The notes under the pieces were generated by a model. The model searched no databases and had not been told where the DNA came from. It saw nothing but the letters and a program-made list of their open reading frames with translations. Position numbers and translations under genes: made by a program. From Salipiger sp. CCB-MM3 (lineage in GTDB: Bacteria > Pseudomonadota > Alphaproteobacteria > Rhodobacterales > Rhodobacteraceae), in contig NZ_CP014595.1 in assembly GCF_001687105.1 (NCBI RefSeq), positions 1,054,001 to 1,118,000 on the forward strand: DNA of 64,000 nt, in the 5' to 3' direction. Below are positions 42,525-51,455 of the stretch, in pieces. How positions within the stretch are numbered: the first letter of the stretch is position 1; each line of letters starts with the position of its first letter.

Positions 42525-43565
42525 ATGAATCGCGCGCCCAGCCACGATCCCGTTCTCCGAGTCAGCGCAGCGATCCTCGCCGGTCTCGCCCTGCTCGTCG
42601 GCCTCAAACTCGCCGAAGACATCTTTGCACCGCTTCTGCTCGCCATCACCGTCGGCGTGATTTTCGCGCCGGTGGTGGACCGGCTCGCCAAATTCGGCCT
42701 GCCGCGCGGCCTCGTGGCCATCGCGCTCATTGTGCTGATCTTCTTTGTCGTCATCGCGCTCGGCTTTCTGGTCGAACCCTATGTGACCTCGGCAATCGAC
42801 CGCATCCCCACGGTGAAATACGAGATCCGCAAGTTCCTCTTCGAATATCGCGACCTCATTCGCGGCATAGACGAGGTGGAGCAGGCGCTTGGCGCGGCCA
42901 AGGAAAAGAGCGACGAGGCCGGGGGCATGCCCACGGTCAGCGATGCGCTCTACCTCGCGCCGGTCATCGTTGCGCAATCGCTGGTGTTCTTCGGCGGGCT
43001 GTTCTTTTTCCTGCTGACGCGCTGGAACATCTACAACTGGATGTCGCGCCGCATCGGCGACACCACCACCACGGCGGTGATGCTGGATCGCTTCTGTTCC
43101 GCCGAGAACGCGGTCTCGCGCTATTTCGCGACGATCACCGCGATCAACATCGGCCTCGGCTTTGCGGTCACCGGCGGGCTGATGGCCATCGGCATGTCCG
43201 GCGCGCCGATCTGGGGCATCGCCGCGGCACTGCTGAACTTTGTGCTCTATGTCGGGCCGGCGGCGATGGCGGCGGGGCTGCTGCTCAACGGGCTGGTGGC
43301 CTTTGACGGGCTGATGAGCTTTGCGCCCATGGCGATCTATCTCGCGCTCAACATGTGCGAGGCGCAGTTCGTCACCCCCGGCCTCGTCGGCAAGCACATC
43401 CAGATCAACCCCTTCATGATCTTCGTGTCACTGGTGTTCTGGCTCTGGCTCTGGGGTCCCTTGGGCGGCATCGTCGCCATCCCGACCACGGTGATCGTGC
43501 TCAACCTCTTCAACATCCTCGGCGAAGGCCGCCGGACCCAGAGCGCACGGCGTACACCGGACTGA
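42525..43565 (+). CDS. AI-2E transporter family (PerM-like) membrane protein
   Basis: Polytopic inner-membrane protein, 346 residues from ATG 42525 (the TTG at 42516 is an alternative). Spans are evident at LAGLALLVGLKLAEDIFAPL, GLVAIALIVLIFFVVIALGF and in the C-terminal half. Signature segments are the PVVDRLAKFGLPRG motif and WGPLGGIVAIPTTVIV near the end. The family includes autoinducer-2 exporters and Na+/H+ antiporters, so the substrate is open. Confidence 0.9.
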   Translation: MNRAPSHDPVLRVSAAILAGLALLVGLKLAEDIFAPLLLAITVGVIFAPVVDRLAKFGLPRGLVAIALIVLIFFVVIALGFLVEPYVTSAIDRIPTVKYEIRKFLFEYRDLIRGIDEVEQALGAAKEKSDEAGGMPTVSDALYLAPVIVAQSLVFFGGLFFFLLTRWNIYNWMSRRIGDTTTTAVMLDRFCSAENAVSRYFATITAINIGLGFAVTGGLMAIGMSGAPIWGIAAALLNFVLYVGPAAMAAGLLLNGLVAFDGLMSFAPMAIYLALNMCEAQFVTPGLVGKHIQINPFMIFVSLVFWLWLWGPLGGIVAIPTTVIVLNLFNILGEGRRTQSARRTPD

Positions 43566-43641
43566 GCGCCCCCTGCTGAGACCGCCCGTGCTGGCGGTAG
43601 ACAGGGGCTAGGTGCAAAGAATGCTTTGAGAAAAGCGCCGG

Positions 43642-44562
43642 ATGAGTGATCATCATCCGGCGGAGGAGACGCGCCCCCGGCCGGAGGCCACCGTAGATCC
43701 TGCGTGGCCCCATTTATGTCGGGTGTATCCGGTGAGCATTGCAGCACATCCTATTCCGTTCTGGCTGGTCATCGTCATTCTTCTGTTGGCCCTGCCCGCC
43801 TGCGCCTACGCGGGCTTTCGCTTCGGCAGTTTCGAGTTGCGCCGCCACGCGGCGGGCGATGCCAGCGTTCCGCTCGCTGGCGAGGCCTCTCTTGGTGCGC
43901 TCCTCGCGCTGCTGGGCCTTCTGCTTGGCTTCACCTTCAGCGCCACATTGAACTGGCGCGAGGCCAGCACCGCCGCCGTGGTCGAGGAAGGCGCGGCACT
44001 CGGCACCGCCTTCCTGCGTGCCGATCTTCTGCCCGAGGGCGCGGGCCGCCCCCTGCAGGAGGCGCTGCTGGAGTACACCCGCACGCGGGTCATCCCGGCG
44101 GGCCACCGCGCCACCCGCGCGCAGATCGACGCGGTGCTTGCCCGCTCCGCCGAGGCGCAGGCCAAACTCTGGCCCGCGGTCACCTCTGCGCTGACCCCGG
44201 ACGTGCCCGGCCCCGTGCAGACCTTCGTTGCAGGCGGCGTGACCGAAGTGCTGGACGCGCACAGCCGCCGCGTGGCCGCTGCCTCAAAGTCGATCTCGGT
44301 CGGTATCTGGGGGCTTCTGGCCTTTTCGGCCGGGGCGGGCGTCTTCATCCTCGGCAACCGCACCGCGCTGCAGGGGCGCCGCCTGACGTGGCGCACCATG
44401 GTGTTCTCGCTGGTGCTGACCAGCGTTCTTGTCACCATCAACGATCTGTCCCGCGCGTCGGACGGGTTCACCACAGTGCGTCAGGACGCGATCCTCGCGA
44501 CGATCGCCGATATGGAAGCCGCGCTTGGCGGCGCCGCCTTGGCCAGCGCCCGGCAGCCTTGA
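43642..44562 (+). CDS. DUF4239-like (bestrophin-like) membrane protein
   Basis: A 306-residue membrane protein with hydrophobic segments near residues 38-60, 82-105, 222-240 and 250-268. The segment ASLGALLALLGLLLGFTFSA followed by AAVVEEGAALGTAFLRADLL is the DUF4239 pattern as I know it. Function unknown; related to bestrophin channels only by fold name. The start may be internal, since the first 35 residues are charged and unlike the family and no clear ribosome site precedes 43642. Confidence 0.75.
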   Translation: MSDHHPAEETRPRPEATVDPAWPHLCRVYPVSIAAHPIPFWLVIVILLLALPACAYAGFRFGSFELRRHAAGDASVPLAGEASLGALLALLGLLLGFTFSATLNWREASTAAVVEEGAALGTAFLRADLLPEGAGRPLQEALLEYTRTRVIPAGHRATRAQIDAVLARSAEAQAKLWPAVTSALTPDVPGPVQTFVAGGVTEVLDAHSRRVAAASKSISVGIWGLLAFSAGAGVFILGNRTALQGRRLTWRTMVFSLVLTSVLVTINDLSRASDGFTTVRQDAILATIADMEAALGGAALASARQP

Positions 44563-44603
44563 GGAACCGGTAACCCTGAGACTTTGGCCCCGAGACAAGA
44601 GAA

Positions 44604-44632
44604 AAGGCTCCACCCGGGGAAGGTGGAGCCTT
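44604..44632 (-). terminator. Terminator with 11-bp stem facing the YihY gene
   Basis: AAGGCTCCACC / GGTGGAGCCTT with a 7-base loop; on the minus strand the stem runs into TTTTC. It lies 120 bp beyond the stop of the minus-strand YihY gene and 42 bp after the plus-strand DUF4239 gene, so it may serve both. Confidence 0.6.
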
Positions 44633-44752
44633 GGTAGGGCCCGGGCCACATGAGGGAAGTCGGGACAGGTGGCAGCCCGGGAACAGGGACAGGACTGATC
44701 GTGCGTCCTTGCATCCCCAACACCCCGGAAAAAGAAAGGTTCCGCAAAAAGT

Positions 44753-45745
44753 TCAGTTTTTTTCGGGAAGTGCGTCCGGCGTCTCGGGGGCAGCCTCTGC
44801 GCGCTTCTCAGCGGCTGCTTTTTCTGCTGCCTTGCGCGCCGTGAGCACCCGCAAAAGCTCGGTATTGAGCTGCGCGCCCAGCAAGGTCACCAGCGCGCTG
44901 ATGTAGAACCACAGCAGCAGGGCGACCACCGCACCAAGCGAGCCGTAGACCTCGTTGAGCCGGTCGAAGTTGCGCAGATAGCTGGCCAGCGCGAAAGACC
45001 CGAAGGCCCATGCGATCACCGCAATCGCCGCCCCCGGCGTCAGCCAGGGCATGCGCGAATGACGCTTGTTGGGGCCGAAGCGGTAGACAAGCGCCACGGC
45101 GAGATAGACCACGCACAAAAGCACGATCCATTTCGCCCCTTCCACCGCGATCTCGATCGAGGTGGGCAGCCCGACAAAGGCCAGCGCCACGGGGATCACC
45201 ACCACCGCCGCGAAGGCCAGCAGCGCCACCAGCACCAGCAGCGCGGTCATCCCGTAGGCGACGACGACGCGGCGCACGGGGTTCATCCGATGCGGCGCCT
45301 CGGTCACCGTGTTCAGCCCGCGGATCAGCGCCGCGACCGACGCCCGCGCCGACCAGATCGCCAGCACGATCGACAGGATCGAGGCCCATTGCAGCGTCGA
45401 GCGGTTGGTCGAGATGAGCTGGGTAATCTGCGTGTCGATCAGCTGATAGGCGACCTCGGGGATCATTTCCGTGAGCAGGTCCATCTGCTCGGAAATGGCG
45501 ATCGGATCGGCCCAATAGCCCCAGATCGCGATCACCGCCGCCATCGCCGGAAAGATCGACAGAAAAGCGTAAAAGGCCACACCGGCGGCAATCAGACCGA
45601 GGTTACGCTCGTCCATGCGCTGCCATGTGCGCCAGAGCGCGTGCAGCCAGCCGCGCAGACCGACAAAGCGCAGATGCAGTCGATCCTCTTCGGAAGAAGC
45701 GCGCTTTTTCTGTGTGGAAGGGCTGGAGGAGGTGCTCTGCGTCAT
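44753..45745 (-). CDS. YihY/BrkB family inner-membrane protein
   Basis: A 330-residue membrane protein; six spans are expected. Family segments: MDERNLGLIAAGVAFYAFLSIFP (first span), PGAAIAVIAWAFGSFALASYL, and YGSLGAVVALLLWFYISALV followed by LLGAQLNTEL. The N-terminus and C-terminus (rich in Ala, Glu and Lys) are cytoplasmic and low-complexity. Often called ribonuclease BN or virulence factor BrkB in databases; neither role is supported here. ATG 45745 was chosen over ATG 45796. Confidence 0.92.
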   Translation of the reverse strand: MTQSTSSSPSTQKKRASSEEDRLHLRFVGLRGWLHALWRTWQRMDERNLGLIAAGVAFYAFLSIFPAMAAVIAIWGYWADPIAISEQMDLLTEMIPEVAYQLIDTQITQLISTNRSTLQWASILSIVLAIWSARASVAALIRGLNTVTEAPHRMNPVRRVVVAYGMTALLVLVALLAFAAVVVIPVALAFVGLPTSIEIAVEGAKWIVLLCVVYLAVALVYRFGPNKRHSRMPWLTPGAAIAVIAWAFGSFALASYLRNFDRLNEVYGSLGAVVALLLWFYISALVTLLGAQLNTELLRVLTARKAAEKAAAEKRAEAAPETPDALPEKN

Positions 45746-45894
45746 GCGGGCAACCTGCGCAGAAGCCGCCGCAACGTCAATCCACGGCAAGCGCATGGCG
45801 CGTAAGAAATGGGCAGCCGTGGCAGATAAACCGAACCTTAGGCCCTGACGGCTATCGCTGCGGCAGTCCGCCAAAGCCGAGGCTGCCCTTGCCC

Positions 45895-46425
45895 ATGTCA
45901 CGCCCCTCCCGCCTGCGCTGCCTTCTGGCCTCTCTGCTCTGCCTCAGCGTGCCCTGCCCCGGTCTGCAGGCGGCGGACCAGACGCCGGATTTTGGCCCGG
46001 CCCTCGTGCTGCGGCGCGGCCCCGAGCCACCCGCCGCTTCTGCCAGCGCGGCGCCGGACCCCCGCGTGGTGGTGCGCGACGATGCCGGTGGGCCGCTGCG
46101 TCCGCGGCTGCGACAGGTGCAGCGGCTGCGCGCGCAAGGCGCGCGGGTCGAACTGCGCGGGCGCTTCTGCAACTCCGCCTGCACACTTCTGCTTGGCGCG
46201 GGCAATGTCTGCGTCTCGTCGCAAACGCAGTTCGGCTTTCACGGCCCGCACTATCTTGCCGGAACGATGAGCGCTGATCGCTTCGACCATTGGTCCACCC
46301 GCATGGCAGAGACCTACCCGCCCCCGCTGCGCGGCTGGTTCCTGTCTCGCGCACGCTTTGCAGGCCCGGTCCCGCTCACACTCACCGGGGCCGAGCTGAT
46401 CGCCATGGGGGTCGCGCCGTGCTGA
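45895..46425 (+). CDS. Secreted ClpP-like domain protein, function unknown
   Basis: A 176-residue exported protein. Signal peptide: SRPSRLRCLLASLLCLSVPC then LQA-AD. The core RFCNSACTLLLGAGNVCVSS followed by FGFHGPHY resembles small periplasmic proteins with a ClpP/crotonase-like fold, in which Ser-Ala-Cys and a later His are conserved. RGWFLSRARF and ALTGAELIAMGVAPC-like ends fit the same group. The catalytic role is not shown. Four Cys could form disulfides. The start is set by the signal peptide; upstream frame is antisense to the YihY gene. Confidence 0.6.
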   Translation: MSRPSRLRCLLASLLCLSVPCPGLQAADQTPDFGPALVLRRGPEPPAASASAAPDPRVVVRDDAGGPLRPRLRQVQRLRAQGARVELRGRFCNSACTLLLGAGNVCVSSQTQFGFHGPHYLAGTMSADRFDHWSTRMAETYPPPLRGWFLSRARFAGPVPLTLTGAELIAMGVAPC

Positions 46426-46487
46426 CCGGGGATCGCAGCGCCGCGGGAACCACGCCCAAGGCCGCCGCGTTTACCGGATGAACCCCG

Positions 46488-47465
46488 ATGGAGGCTGCGC
46501 CGGTGCCGGAACAACGCAAGATCTGTGTGATTCTGAACGAACATTCCGGGGACCACCCCGACAAGCAAAGCCGCCGAAAGACGCTCAACGCGCTTTTCGA
46601 GCGCTACGGGCTGGAGGCTGAACTGATCGGTCTGACCCCCGAGAAATCCATTCTCGACACTGCGCGCAAGGCCGCGAACAACGGCTGCGGCATCCTTGTG
46701 GCCGCGGGCGGCGACGGCACCATCGGCGCGGTCGCCACTGCCGCCCATGAGGCCGGTGTCACCATGGGGGTGATCCCGCAGGGCACGTTCAACTATTTCG
46801 CCCGGGGCCTCGACATCCCCGAGGAACCCGAAGGCGCCGTCGCGGTGCTGGCCACGGGCCGCATGCGCGAGATCAGCCTCGGCGAGGTCAACGGCGAGGT
46901 GTTCCTCAACAACGCCAGCCTTGGGATCTATCCGCTGATCCTGCGCACGCGCGAGGGTGTCTATCAGCGCTGGGGCCGGTCGCGCGTCGCCGCCTATTGG
47001 TCGGTGATCCTCGCGCTCGCCGGCTTCCGCCACCCGCTGCGCATGGAGGTCACCGTGGATGGCCGCAAAAGCCGCATCCGCACGCCGCTCGCCTTCGTGG
47101 CCAACAGCGCCTATCAGCTTGACCAGTTCAATCTCGACGGCGGCGATGCGATCCGCGACGGGGATTTCGTGCTCTTCACCTCCAAAGGCAGCAGCCGCTG
47201 GGACCTGATCCGCGCCTCGGTGCGCCTCGCCATGGGCAAGGCGCAGAAGGGCGAGGAGTTTGGCTTTGTCACCGGGCGCGACATCACGCTGCGCACCGAT
47301 CGCCCGCGCGCGCTGGTCGCCCGCGATGGCGAAAAGGAACTGATGGAGACCCCGATCCGCTTCTGCCGCCGCGAGGCACCGCTGCGCGTCATGGTCCCGT
47401 CCGACAATACCCCCACCGAGAATACCCCGACCGAGAATACCCCGACCGAGCAAACTGCGGCATGA
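46488..47465 (+). CDS. Diacylglycerol kinase catalytic-domain family protein (lipid kinase-like)
   Basis: Predicted lipid/sphingolipid-type kinase, 325 residues. The nucleotide-binding motif GGDGT lies at 74-78, preceded by GILVAA; PQGTFNYFARGLDIP follows, with the C-terminal beta domain after it. The C-terminus ends in three copies of the pentapeptide NTPTE, encoded by a 15-bp tandem repeat, and looks like an added tail. It overlaps the metallophosphoesterase start by 4 bases, so the two probably act together on a phospholipid or phosphate ester. Confidence 0.88.
   Translation: MEAAPVPEQRKICVILNEHSGDHPDKQSRRKTLNALFERYGLEAELIGLTPEKSILDTARKAANNGCGILVAAGGDGTIGAVATAAHEAGVTMGVIPQGTFNYFARGLDIPEEPEGAVAVLATGRMREISLGEVNGEVFLNNASLGIYPLILRTREGVYQRWGRSRVAAYWSVILALAGFRHPLRMEVTVDGRKSRIRTPLAFVANSAYQLDQFNLDGGDAIRDGDFVLFTSKGSSRWDLIRASVRLAMGKAQKGEEFGFVTGRDITLRTDRPRALVARDGEKELMETPIRFCRREAPLRVMVPSDNTPTENTPTENTPTEQTAA
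47407..47451 (+). repeat. 15-bp tandem repeat, three copies, inside the kinase-family gene
   Basis: AATACCCCSACCGAG repeated at 47407, 47422 and 47437; copy 1 differs by one base. In frame, so copy number changes would lengthen or shorten the protein tail without frameshift. Confidence 0.95.
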
Positions 47466-48256
47466 CCCGACTGATCCACATCTCTGACCTGCATTTTGGC
47501 CGCGACGCGCCCGAGCTTCTTGATCCGCTGCTGCGCGCGGTCAACCGCGCCAAGCCAGACCTCGTTGCAGTCACCGGCGATTTCACACAGCGCGCCCGTC
47601 GCAGCCAGTACCGCGAGGCCCGCGCGTTTCTGCGCAAGCTGAGCGCGCCTTGGATGGCGGTGCCCGGAAACCACGACGTCTCGCTCGACAATCTCTGGCT
47701 GCGCTTCGTTCGCCCCTACCGCCGCTACCGCCGGTTCATCACCGAAGACATGATGCCGGTGAAACAGCTGCCGGGGCTCACCGTCGTGGGCTTCAACACC
47801 GTCGACCGCTTCCGCTGGCAGCGCGGCAAGATCCGCTGGCTGCAGATGCGCAATGCCTGCCGCATCTTCTCGGAAAGCAAGGGGCTTAACGTGGTGCTCG
47901 CCCACCACCCGTTCGAACAGGATGCGGATGTGGACAAATCGCTGATGCGCGATGCCGATCAGGCGATCGAACGGCTGTCGGAATGCGGCGCGCATCTGGT
48001 GCTGTCGGGCCATCTGCATCGCTGGCGGACAGAGCCGTTCCTGTCGCGCAAACATGGCGCGCAGGTGCTTCAGGTGCATGTGGGCACGGGGCTGTCGACC
48101 CGGCGGCGCGGGCAAGAGAATGATTTCGCCATCCTCGATCTGCAGAGCCACAGCGCCGAGATCCGCCGCATGGTCGCCCGCCATGGCCATTTCGACGAGG
48201 CCGAGCGGCGGCTCTACCACTTCGGCGAGCAAGGCTGGGCGCGCGCCGAGGCCTGA
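47462..48256 (+). CDS. Metallophosphoesterase, calcineurin-like (3',5'-cAMP phosphodiesterase type)
   Basis: Binuclear metal phosphoesterase, 264 residues. All five motifs are seen: ISDLHFG, VTGDFTQ, VPGNHDV, LAHHPF and SGHLHRW. The family hydrolyses phosphodiesters including cyclic nucleotides; the substrate is not fixed by sequence. Translationally coupled to the preceding kinase-family gene by ATGA. Confidence 0.92.
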   Translation: MTRLIHISDLHFGRDAPELLDPLLRAVNRAKPDLVAVTGDFTQRARRSQYREARAFLRKLSAPWMAVPGNHDVSLDNLWLRFVRPYRRYRRFITEDMMPVKQLPGLTVVGFNTVDRFRWQRGKIRWLQMRNACRIFSESKGLNVVLAHHPFEQDADVDKSLMRDADQAIERLSECGAHLVLSGHLHRWRTEPFLSRKHGAQVLQVHVGTGLSTRRRGQENDFAILDLQSHSAEIRRMVARHGHFDEAERRLYHFGEQGWARAEA

Positions 48257-48342
48257 GCGTGCCGCCTCGGAACCGCTGCGCCGCAGCGACGTTGGTCCGG
48301 CAAGAGCATGGCACACATGCGCCACCGTCAGGAGAGGCCGAG

Positions 48343-48558
48343 ATGAGCCAAGAGACGCAAGACCGCACGCATCAACATGACGTCGCCCACCCGCATGACG
48401 TGCGCGCCGGGCCGGGCGACGCGGGCGCTTGGGATCGCCCGGCGCCCCTGCCCCGAGACCCCGAGCCGCGCAGCCGTGGGTGGAAATCGCTGGTCCTGTT
48501 CTGCGCCCTCGCGCTGGTCGCGCTGCTGATCATCAGCGTCTTTGGCGCGGCCCCCTGA
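48343..48558 (+). CDS. Small single-span membrane protein
   Basis: A 71-residue protein, no family recognised. The start follows GGAGAGG with 5-base spacing. A His/Asp-rich hydrophilic N-terminus (HQHDVAHPHDV) is followed by one C-terminal span (WKSLVLFCALALVALLIISV) ending 5 residues later, so it is probably tail-anchored. Confidence 0.65.
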   Translation: MSQETQDRTHQHDVAHPHDVRAGPGDAGAWDRPAPLPRDPEPRSRGWKSLVLFCALALVALLIISVFGAAP

Positions 48559-48601
48559 AGGGGCCGCCTGACAGGGCCACCCGACAGAGCCTCCGCGCTC
48601 C

Positions 48602-49222
48602 TCAGATCACGCCCGCGACCATCAGCGGCACCAGCACCGCCGCCGCCAGCGTGACGCAGCCCACCGTCGCGAAGAGCCCATCCCGCACCAGCATCGCCGT
48701 GGCAAAGCACAGCACCGTCACGCCGAGGATCGACGACGAGAAGGGCACCAGTTCCAGAAACGGCATCGCCAGCCCGCAGAGCACGCAGATCAGCTGCAGC
48801 ACCTTGCGCATCGGCCCCGAAGTCATCACCCGCAGGCGCCGTTTGGCATGTTTGTCGAGCCAGTCGCTCAGCTTCCGCAGCTTATCCATCGCCTTGCGCG
48901 CTTTGGCGCCGTCGAAACTGCGGCTCATCAAGAAATCGGGCAGCCACAGATAGCGCCGCGAGATCAGCATTTGCCCCGCGATGAAGGCGATGAGCAGGCC
49001 GCAGAACGTCGAGAACAGCGGAATCCCCGACAGCGGCGAGACCACCAGCAGCGCCGGCACCATCAGCGCCGGCAGGAACGAGCTTTCGCCAAAGCTCTCA
49101 ACCAGATCGCGCAGCGAAACCTTATCGCCCGAGGCCGCGTCCCGCAGCCGGTCGACGATCTCGCCCACCGGTCGCGAGGATTGCTCGACGGGCGCCTCCT
49201 GCACCGCGCTGCTGCTGCTCAT
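48602..49222 (-). CDS. ExoD family exopolysaccharide biosynthesis protein
   Basis: A 206-residue membrane protein of the ExoD family named for a Rhizobium exopolysaccharide gene. Segments typical of the family: KVSLRDLVESFGESSFLPAL, LPDFLMSRS and LKRL-like helices between, with three or four hydrophobic spans in the second half. Monocistronic. The molecular role of the family is not well defined. Confidence 0.88.
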   Translation of the reverse strand: MSSSSAVQEAPVEQSSRPVGEIVDRLRDAASGDKVSLRDLVESFGESSFLPALMVPALLVVSPLSGIPLFSTFCGLLIAFIAGQMLISRRYLWLPDFLMSRSFDGAKARKAMDKLRKLSDWLDKHAKRRLRVMTSGPMRKVLQLICVLCGLAMPFLELVPFSSSILGVTVLCFATAMLVRDGLFATVGCVTLAAAVLVPLMVAGVI

Positions 49223-49340
49223 GTTGCGCCGTCCTTCGTCGCTAGCCTCGGTAAATGGTCACCCGGCAAACGCGAACGCCCACACTGCGGTTCCCCGAAA
49301 GGTTCCGCGGCGCGGGCCCCGCAGAGCGCGCCCAGCACGC

Positions 49341-49850
49341 TCATTCCGCCGCGTCGCGTCGCGGCAGCACCCAATCGGGGCGTGGGAAGTGGCAGGTGTA
49401 GCCGCCAGGATAGCGCACAAGGTAATCCTGATGCTCCGGCTCGGCCTCCCAGAAGTCGCCCACCGGCTCTACCTCGGTCACCACCTTGCCCGGCCAGATG
49501 CCAGAGGCCTCGACATCGGCGATGGTCTCCAGCGCCTCTGCCTTCTGCGCCTCATCGACGTAATAGATCGCCGAGCGATAGCTCATCCCCAGATCATTGC
49601 CCTGACGGTTCAGCGTGGTCGGATCGTGGATCTGAAAGAAGAACTCCAGCAGGCGGCGATAGGAGGTCTTCTCGGTATCAAACCAGATCTCAATCCCTTC
49701 GGCATGGGTGCCGTGATTGCGGTAAGTGGCGTTGGGCACGTCACCCCCAGTATAGCCGACACGGGTTTCGGCCACCCCCGGCAGCTTGCGGATCAGATCC
49801 TGCATGCCCCAGAAACACCCACCTGCGAGAACTGCGCGCTGCAAGCTCAT
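49341..49850 (-). CDS. msrA: Peptide methionine sulfoxide reductase MsrA
   Basis: Reduces methionine-S-sulfoxide, 169 residues. Catalytic C12 is in [32 protein letters not shown] and [16 protein letters not shown] are classic. A resolving Cys occurs only in the TCHF segment near the C-terminus. The start overlaps the msrB stop by 4 bases (ATGA), so the two stereospecific reductases are made together. Confidence 0.97.
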   Translation of the reverse strand: MSLQRAVLAGGCFWGMQDLIRKLPGVAETRVGYTGGDVPNATYRNHGTHAEGIEIWFDTEKTSYRRLLEFFFQIHDPTTLNRQGNDLGMSYRSAIYYVDEAQKAEALETIADVEASGIWPGKVVTEVEPVGDFWEAEPEHQDYLVRYPGGYTCHFPRPDWVLPRRDAAE

Positions 49851-50296
49851 GCCACATCCTCCACCTGATCGAGGTAAGCGCCGTAGCCCTCGGCCTCCAT
49901 GTCATCGCGATGCACAAAGCGCAGCGAGGCCGAGTTGATGCAATAGCGCAGCCCGCCGCGGTCCACTGGTCCGTCGGGGAACACATGCCCAAGGTGCGAG
50001 TCGCCGTGAGTCGAGCGCACCTCGGTGCGGATCATCCCGTGGGTGGTGTCACGCAGCTCGGCCACATGCGCGGGCTCGACCGGCTTGGTGAAGCTCGGCC
50101 AGCCGCAGCCGCTTTCGTATTTGTCGGACGAGGCAAAGAGCGGCTCGCCAGAGACGACATCGACGTAGATGCCCGGCTCTTTGTTGTCGAGATACTTGCC
50201 GGTGCCCGGCCGTTCGGTGCCGTTTTCCTGCGTGATGCGATACTGCTCGGGATCGAGCGTCGCGATCACGTCGGGATTGCGTTCATAGGTCGCCAT
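49847..50296 (-). CDS. msrB: Peptide methionine-R-sulfoxide reductase MsrB
   Basis: Reduces methionine-R-sulfoxide, 149 residues. Catalytic C119 is in [36 protein letters not shown] are diagnostic. The paired CxxC zinc motifs of many MsrB proteins are absent, so this is the zinc-free type. First gene of msrB-msrA. Confidence 0.97.
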   Translation of the reverse strand: MATYERNPDVIATLDPEQYRITQENGTERPGTGKYLDNKEPGIYVDVVSGEPLFASSDKYESGCGWPSFTKPVEPAHVAELRDTTHGMIRTEVRSTHGDSHLGHVFPDGPVDRGGLRYCINSASLRFVHRDDMEAEGYGAYLDQVEDVA

Positions 50297-50615
50297 GGAA
50301 TGTCTCCGCTCGTGGTCTTGCCTCTAAGATGGGGCCCGTTGCCGCCAATGCAAAGCCCCCCTGAACAAGCGCCTGACCAAGCGGCTGCCCGCCTGCCCGT
50401 CCCTGCGCCCATCCTTGACGGCGCCGATTGCCGTAAGGGCAGCCGGAACCGGCGCTCCGCCGCCGCCCCTGCCCCATGGGTTCCGGCAATCCCCCGCCGG
50501 TTGGCACCTGCGGTGCGGCCGCAGGGATCCGAACCCCGCCCTCGCGCATTATCTGCATGACCGGCGCCGTGAAACGCGCCATCGCAACCGACCAAAGGAT
50601 GCTTAGGAGACCGCC
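50297..50615. other. Intergenic region between divergent msrB and the secreted-protein gene
   Basis: 319 bp. It should contain two divergent promoters. TAGGAG before 50616 is the ribosome site of the next gene. GC-rich inverted repeats around 50490-50530 are seen; no gene is supported. Confidence 0.4.
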
Positions 50616-51158
50616 ATGACCCTGCGTTCCACCACGAAATTCGGCCTCGCCGTTCTCACCGCCGCCTCGCTTTCGGGCGCGGCCCTTGCGCAGTCTTCCG
50701 GCACCGAAGACCCCGCGACGCAAAGCGAGACGCCGCTCGCCAGCAATGAGATGACCGAAAGCACCGGCGCCAGCGGCTCGGGCGTGACCGACACCACGCC
50801 GACCGCGACCACCACCACCGCCGACCTCGACGCCGAGGTGCCGCAAAGCTACGGGCAGGTGATCTCCTCGCTGCACAACGCCGATCTGGCGATGGCCGAC
50901 CCCGAGACCGTGACCGAAGCCACGCGGCTCAACATCCACGCGCTGAGCGAACTCAAGGGGCAGGCCAACGAAAGCGCCGTGGCACTGGATGACGCGCTGG
51001 CCGAGGCCGGGCCGCAACTGCGGGCGTTGCGCGAGCTGATGTCGGGCAATGACGAGCTGACCGCGCAACTGGACGCCGAAGGCTATGATGTGGACGATGT
51101 GATCGGGGTCTACGCGGGCAGCGACAGCATCGAGCTGCTGGTCGACGACCGCGACTGA
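50616..51158 (+). CDS. Secreted protein of unknown function
   Basis: A 180-residue protein; no family recognised. It has a signal peptide (LRSTTKFGLAVLTAASLSGA then ALAQ) and a Ser/Thr-rich low-complexity linker (about residues 25-70, including TATTTTADL). A compact helical domain of about 110 residues follows, with ATRLNIHALSELKG and ALRELMSGNDELTAQLDAEG, rich in acidic residues. It is monocistronic and followed by a strong terminator. A periplasmic or surface role is inferred from the leader only. Confidence 0.7.
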   Translation: MTLRSTTKFGLAVLTAASLSGAALAQSSGTEDPATQSETPLASNEMTESTGASGSGVTDTTPTATTTTADLDAEVPQSYGQVISSLHNADLAMADPETVTEATRLNIHALSELKGQANESAVALDDALAEAGPQLRALRELMSGNDELTAQLDAEGYDVDDVIGVYAGSDSIELLVDDRD

Positions 51159-51218
51159 TCAGCGCCACAGAAATCCGCGCTTCGGCGCGGCCACCGGGAC
51201 TTACCTCAAGAGCCCGGC

Positions 51219-51254
51219 GGCCCTCCATGCCCATGGCGTGGGGGGCCGATTTTT
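51219..51254 (+). terminator. Terminator after the secreted-protein gene
   Basis: A 13-bp stem (two G-T type pairs) around a CAT loop, 51219-51247, followed by GATTTTT. A second small hairpin (CCGCGCTTCGGCGCGG) lies at about 51176-51191. The rest of the gap to 51455 holds nothing recognised. Confidence 0.75.
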
Positions 51255-51455
51255 GCACCCGAGGCTCGCACAGGCACGCTGCAAACACCCCCGTTCACAC
51301 ACCGTGTGTCGCGATCCCGTGAGCGTCCTTGCGCCGTATCGCCCCGCTGCCCATCTTTCCCGGCAGGAGGCACGTACCAATCCTGTCAGAGCCTCCGGAA
51401 CCAAGACCCTCGTGGGCGTCGGTGCCATCCCTCGGCACCGGCGCTTCCGGGTCCT

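Noticed and set aside
50338..50560. Plus-strand frame of about 70 codons before the secreted-protein gene
   Set aside because: Pro/Arg/Ala-rich composition typical of non-coding high-GC DNA, no ribosome site and no family likeness.
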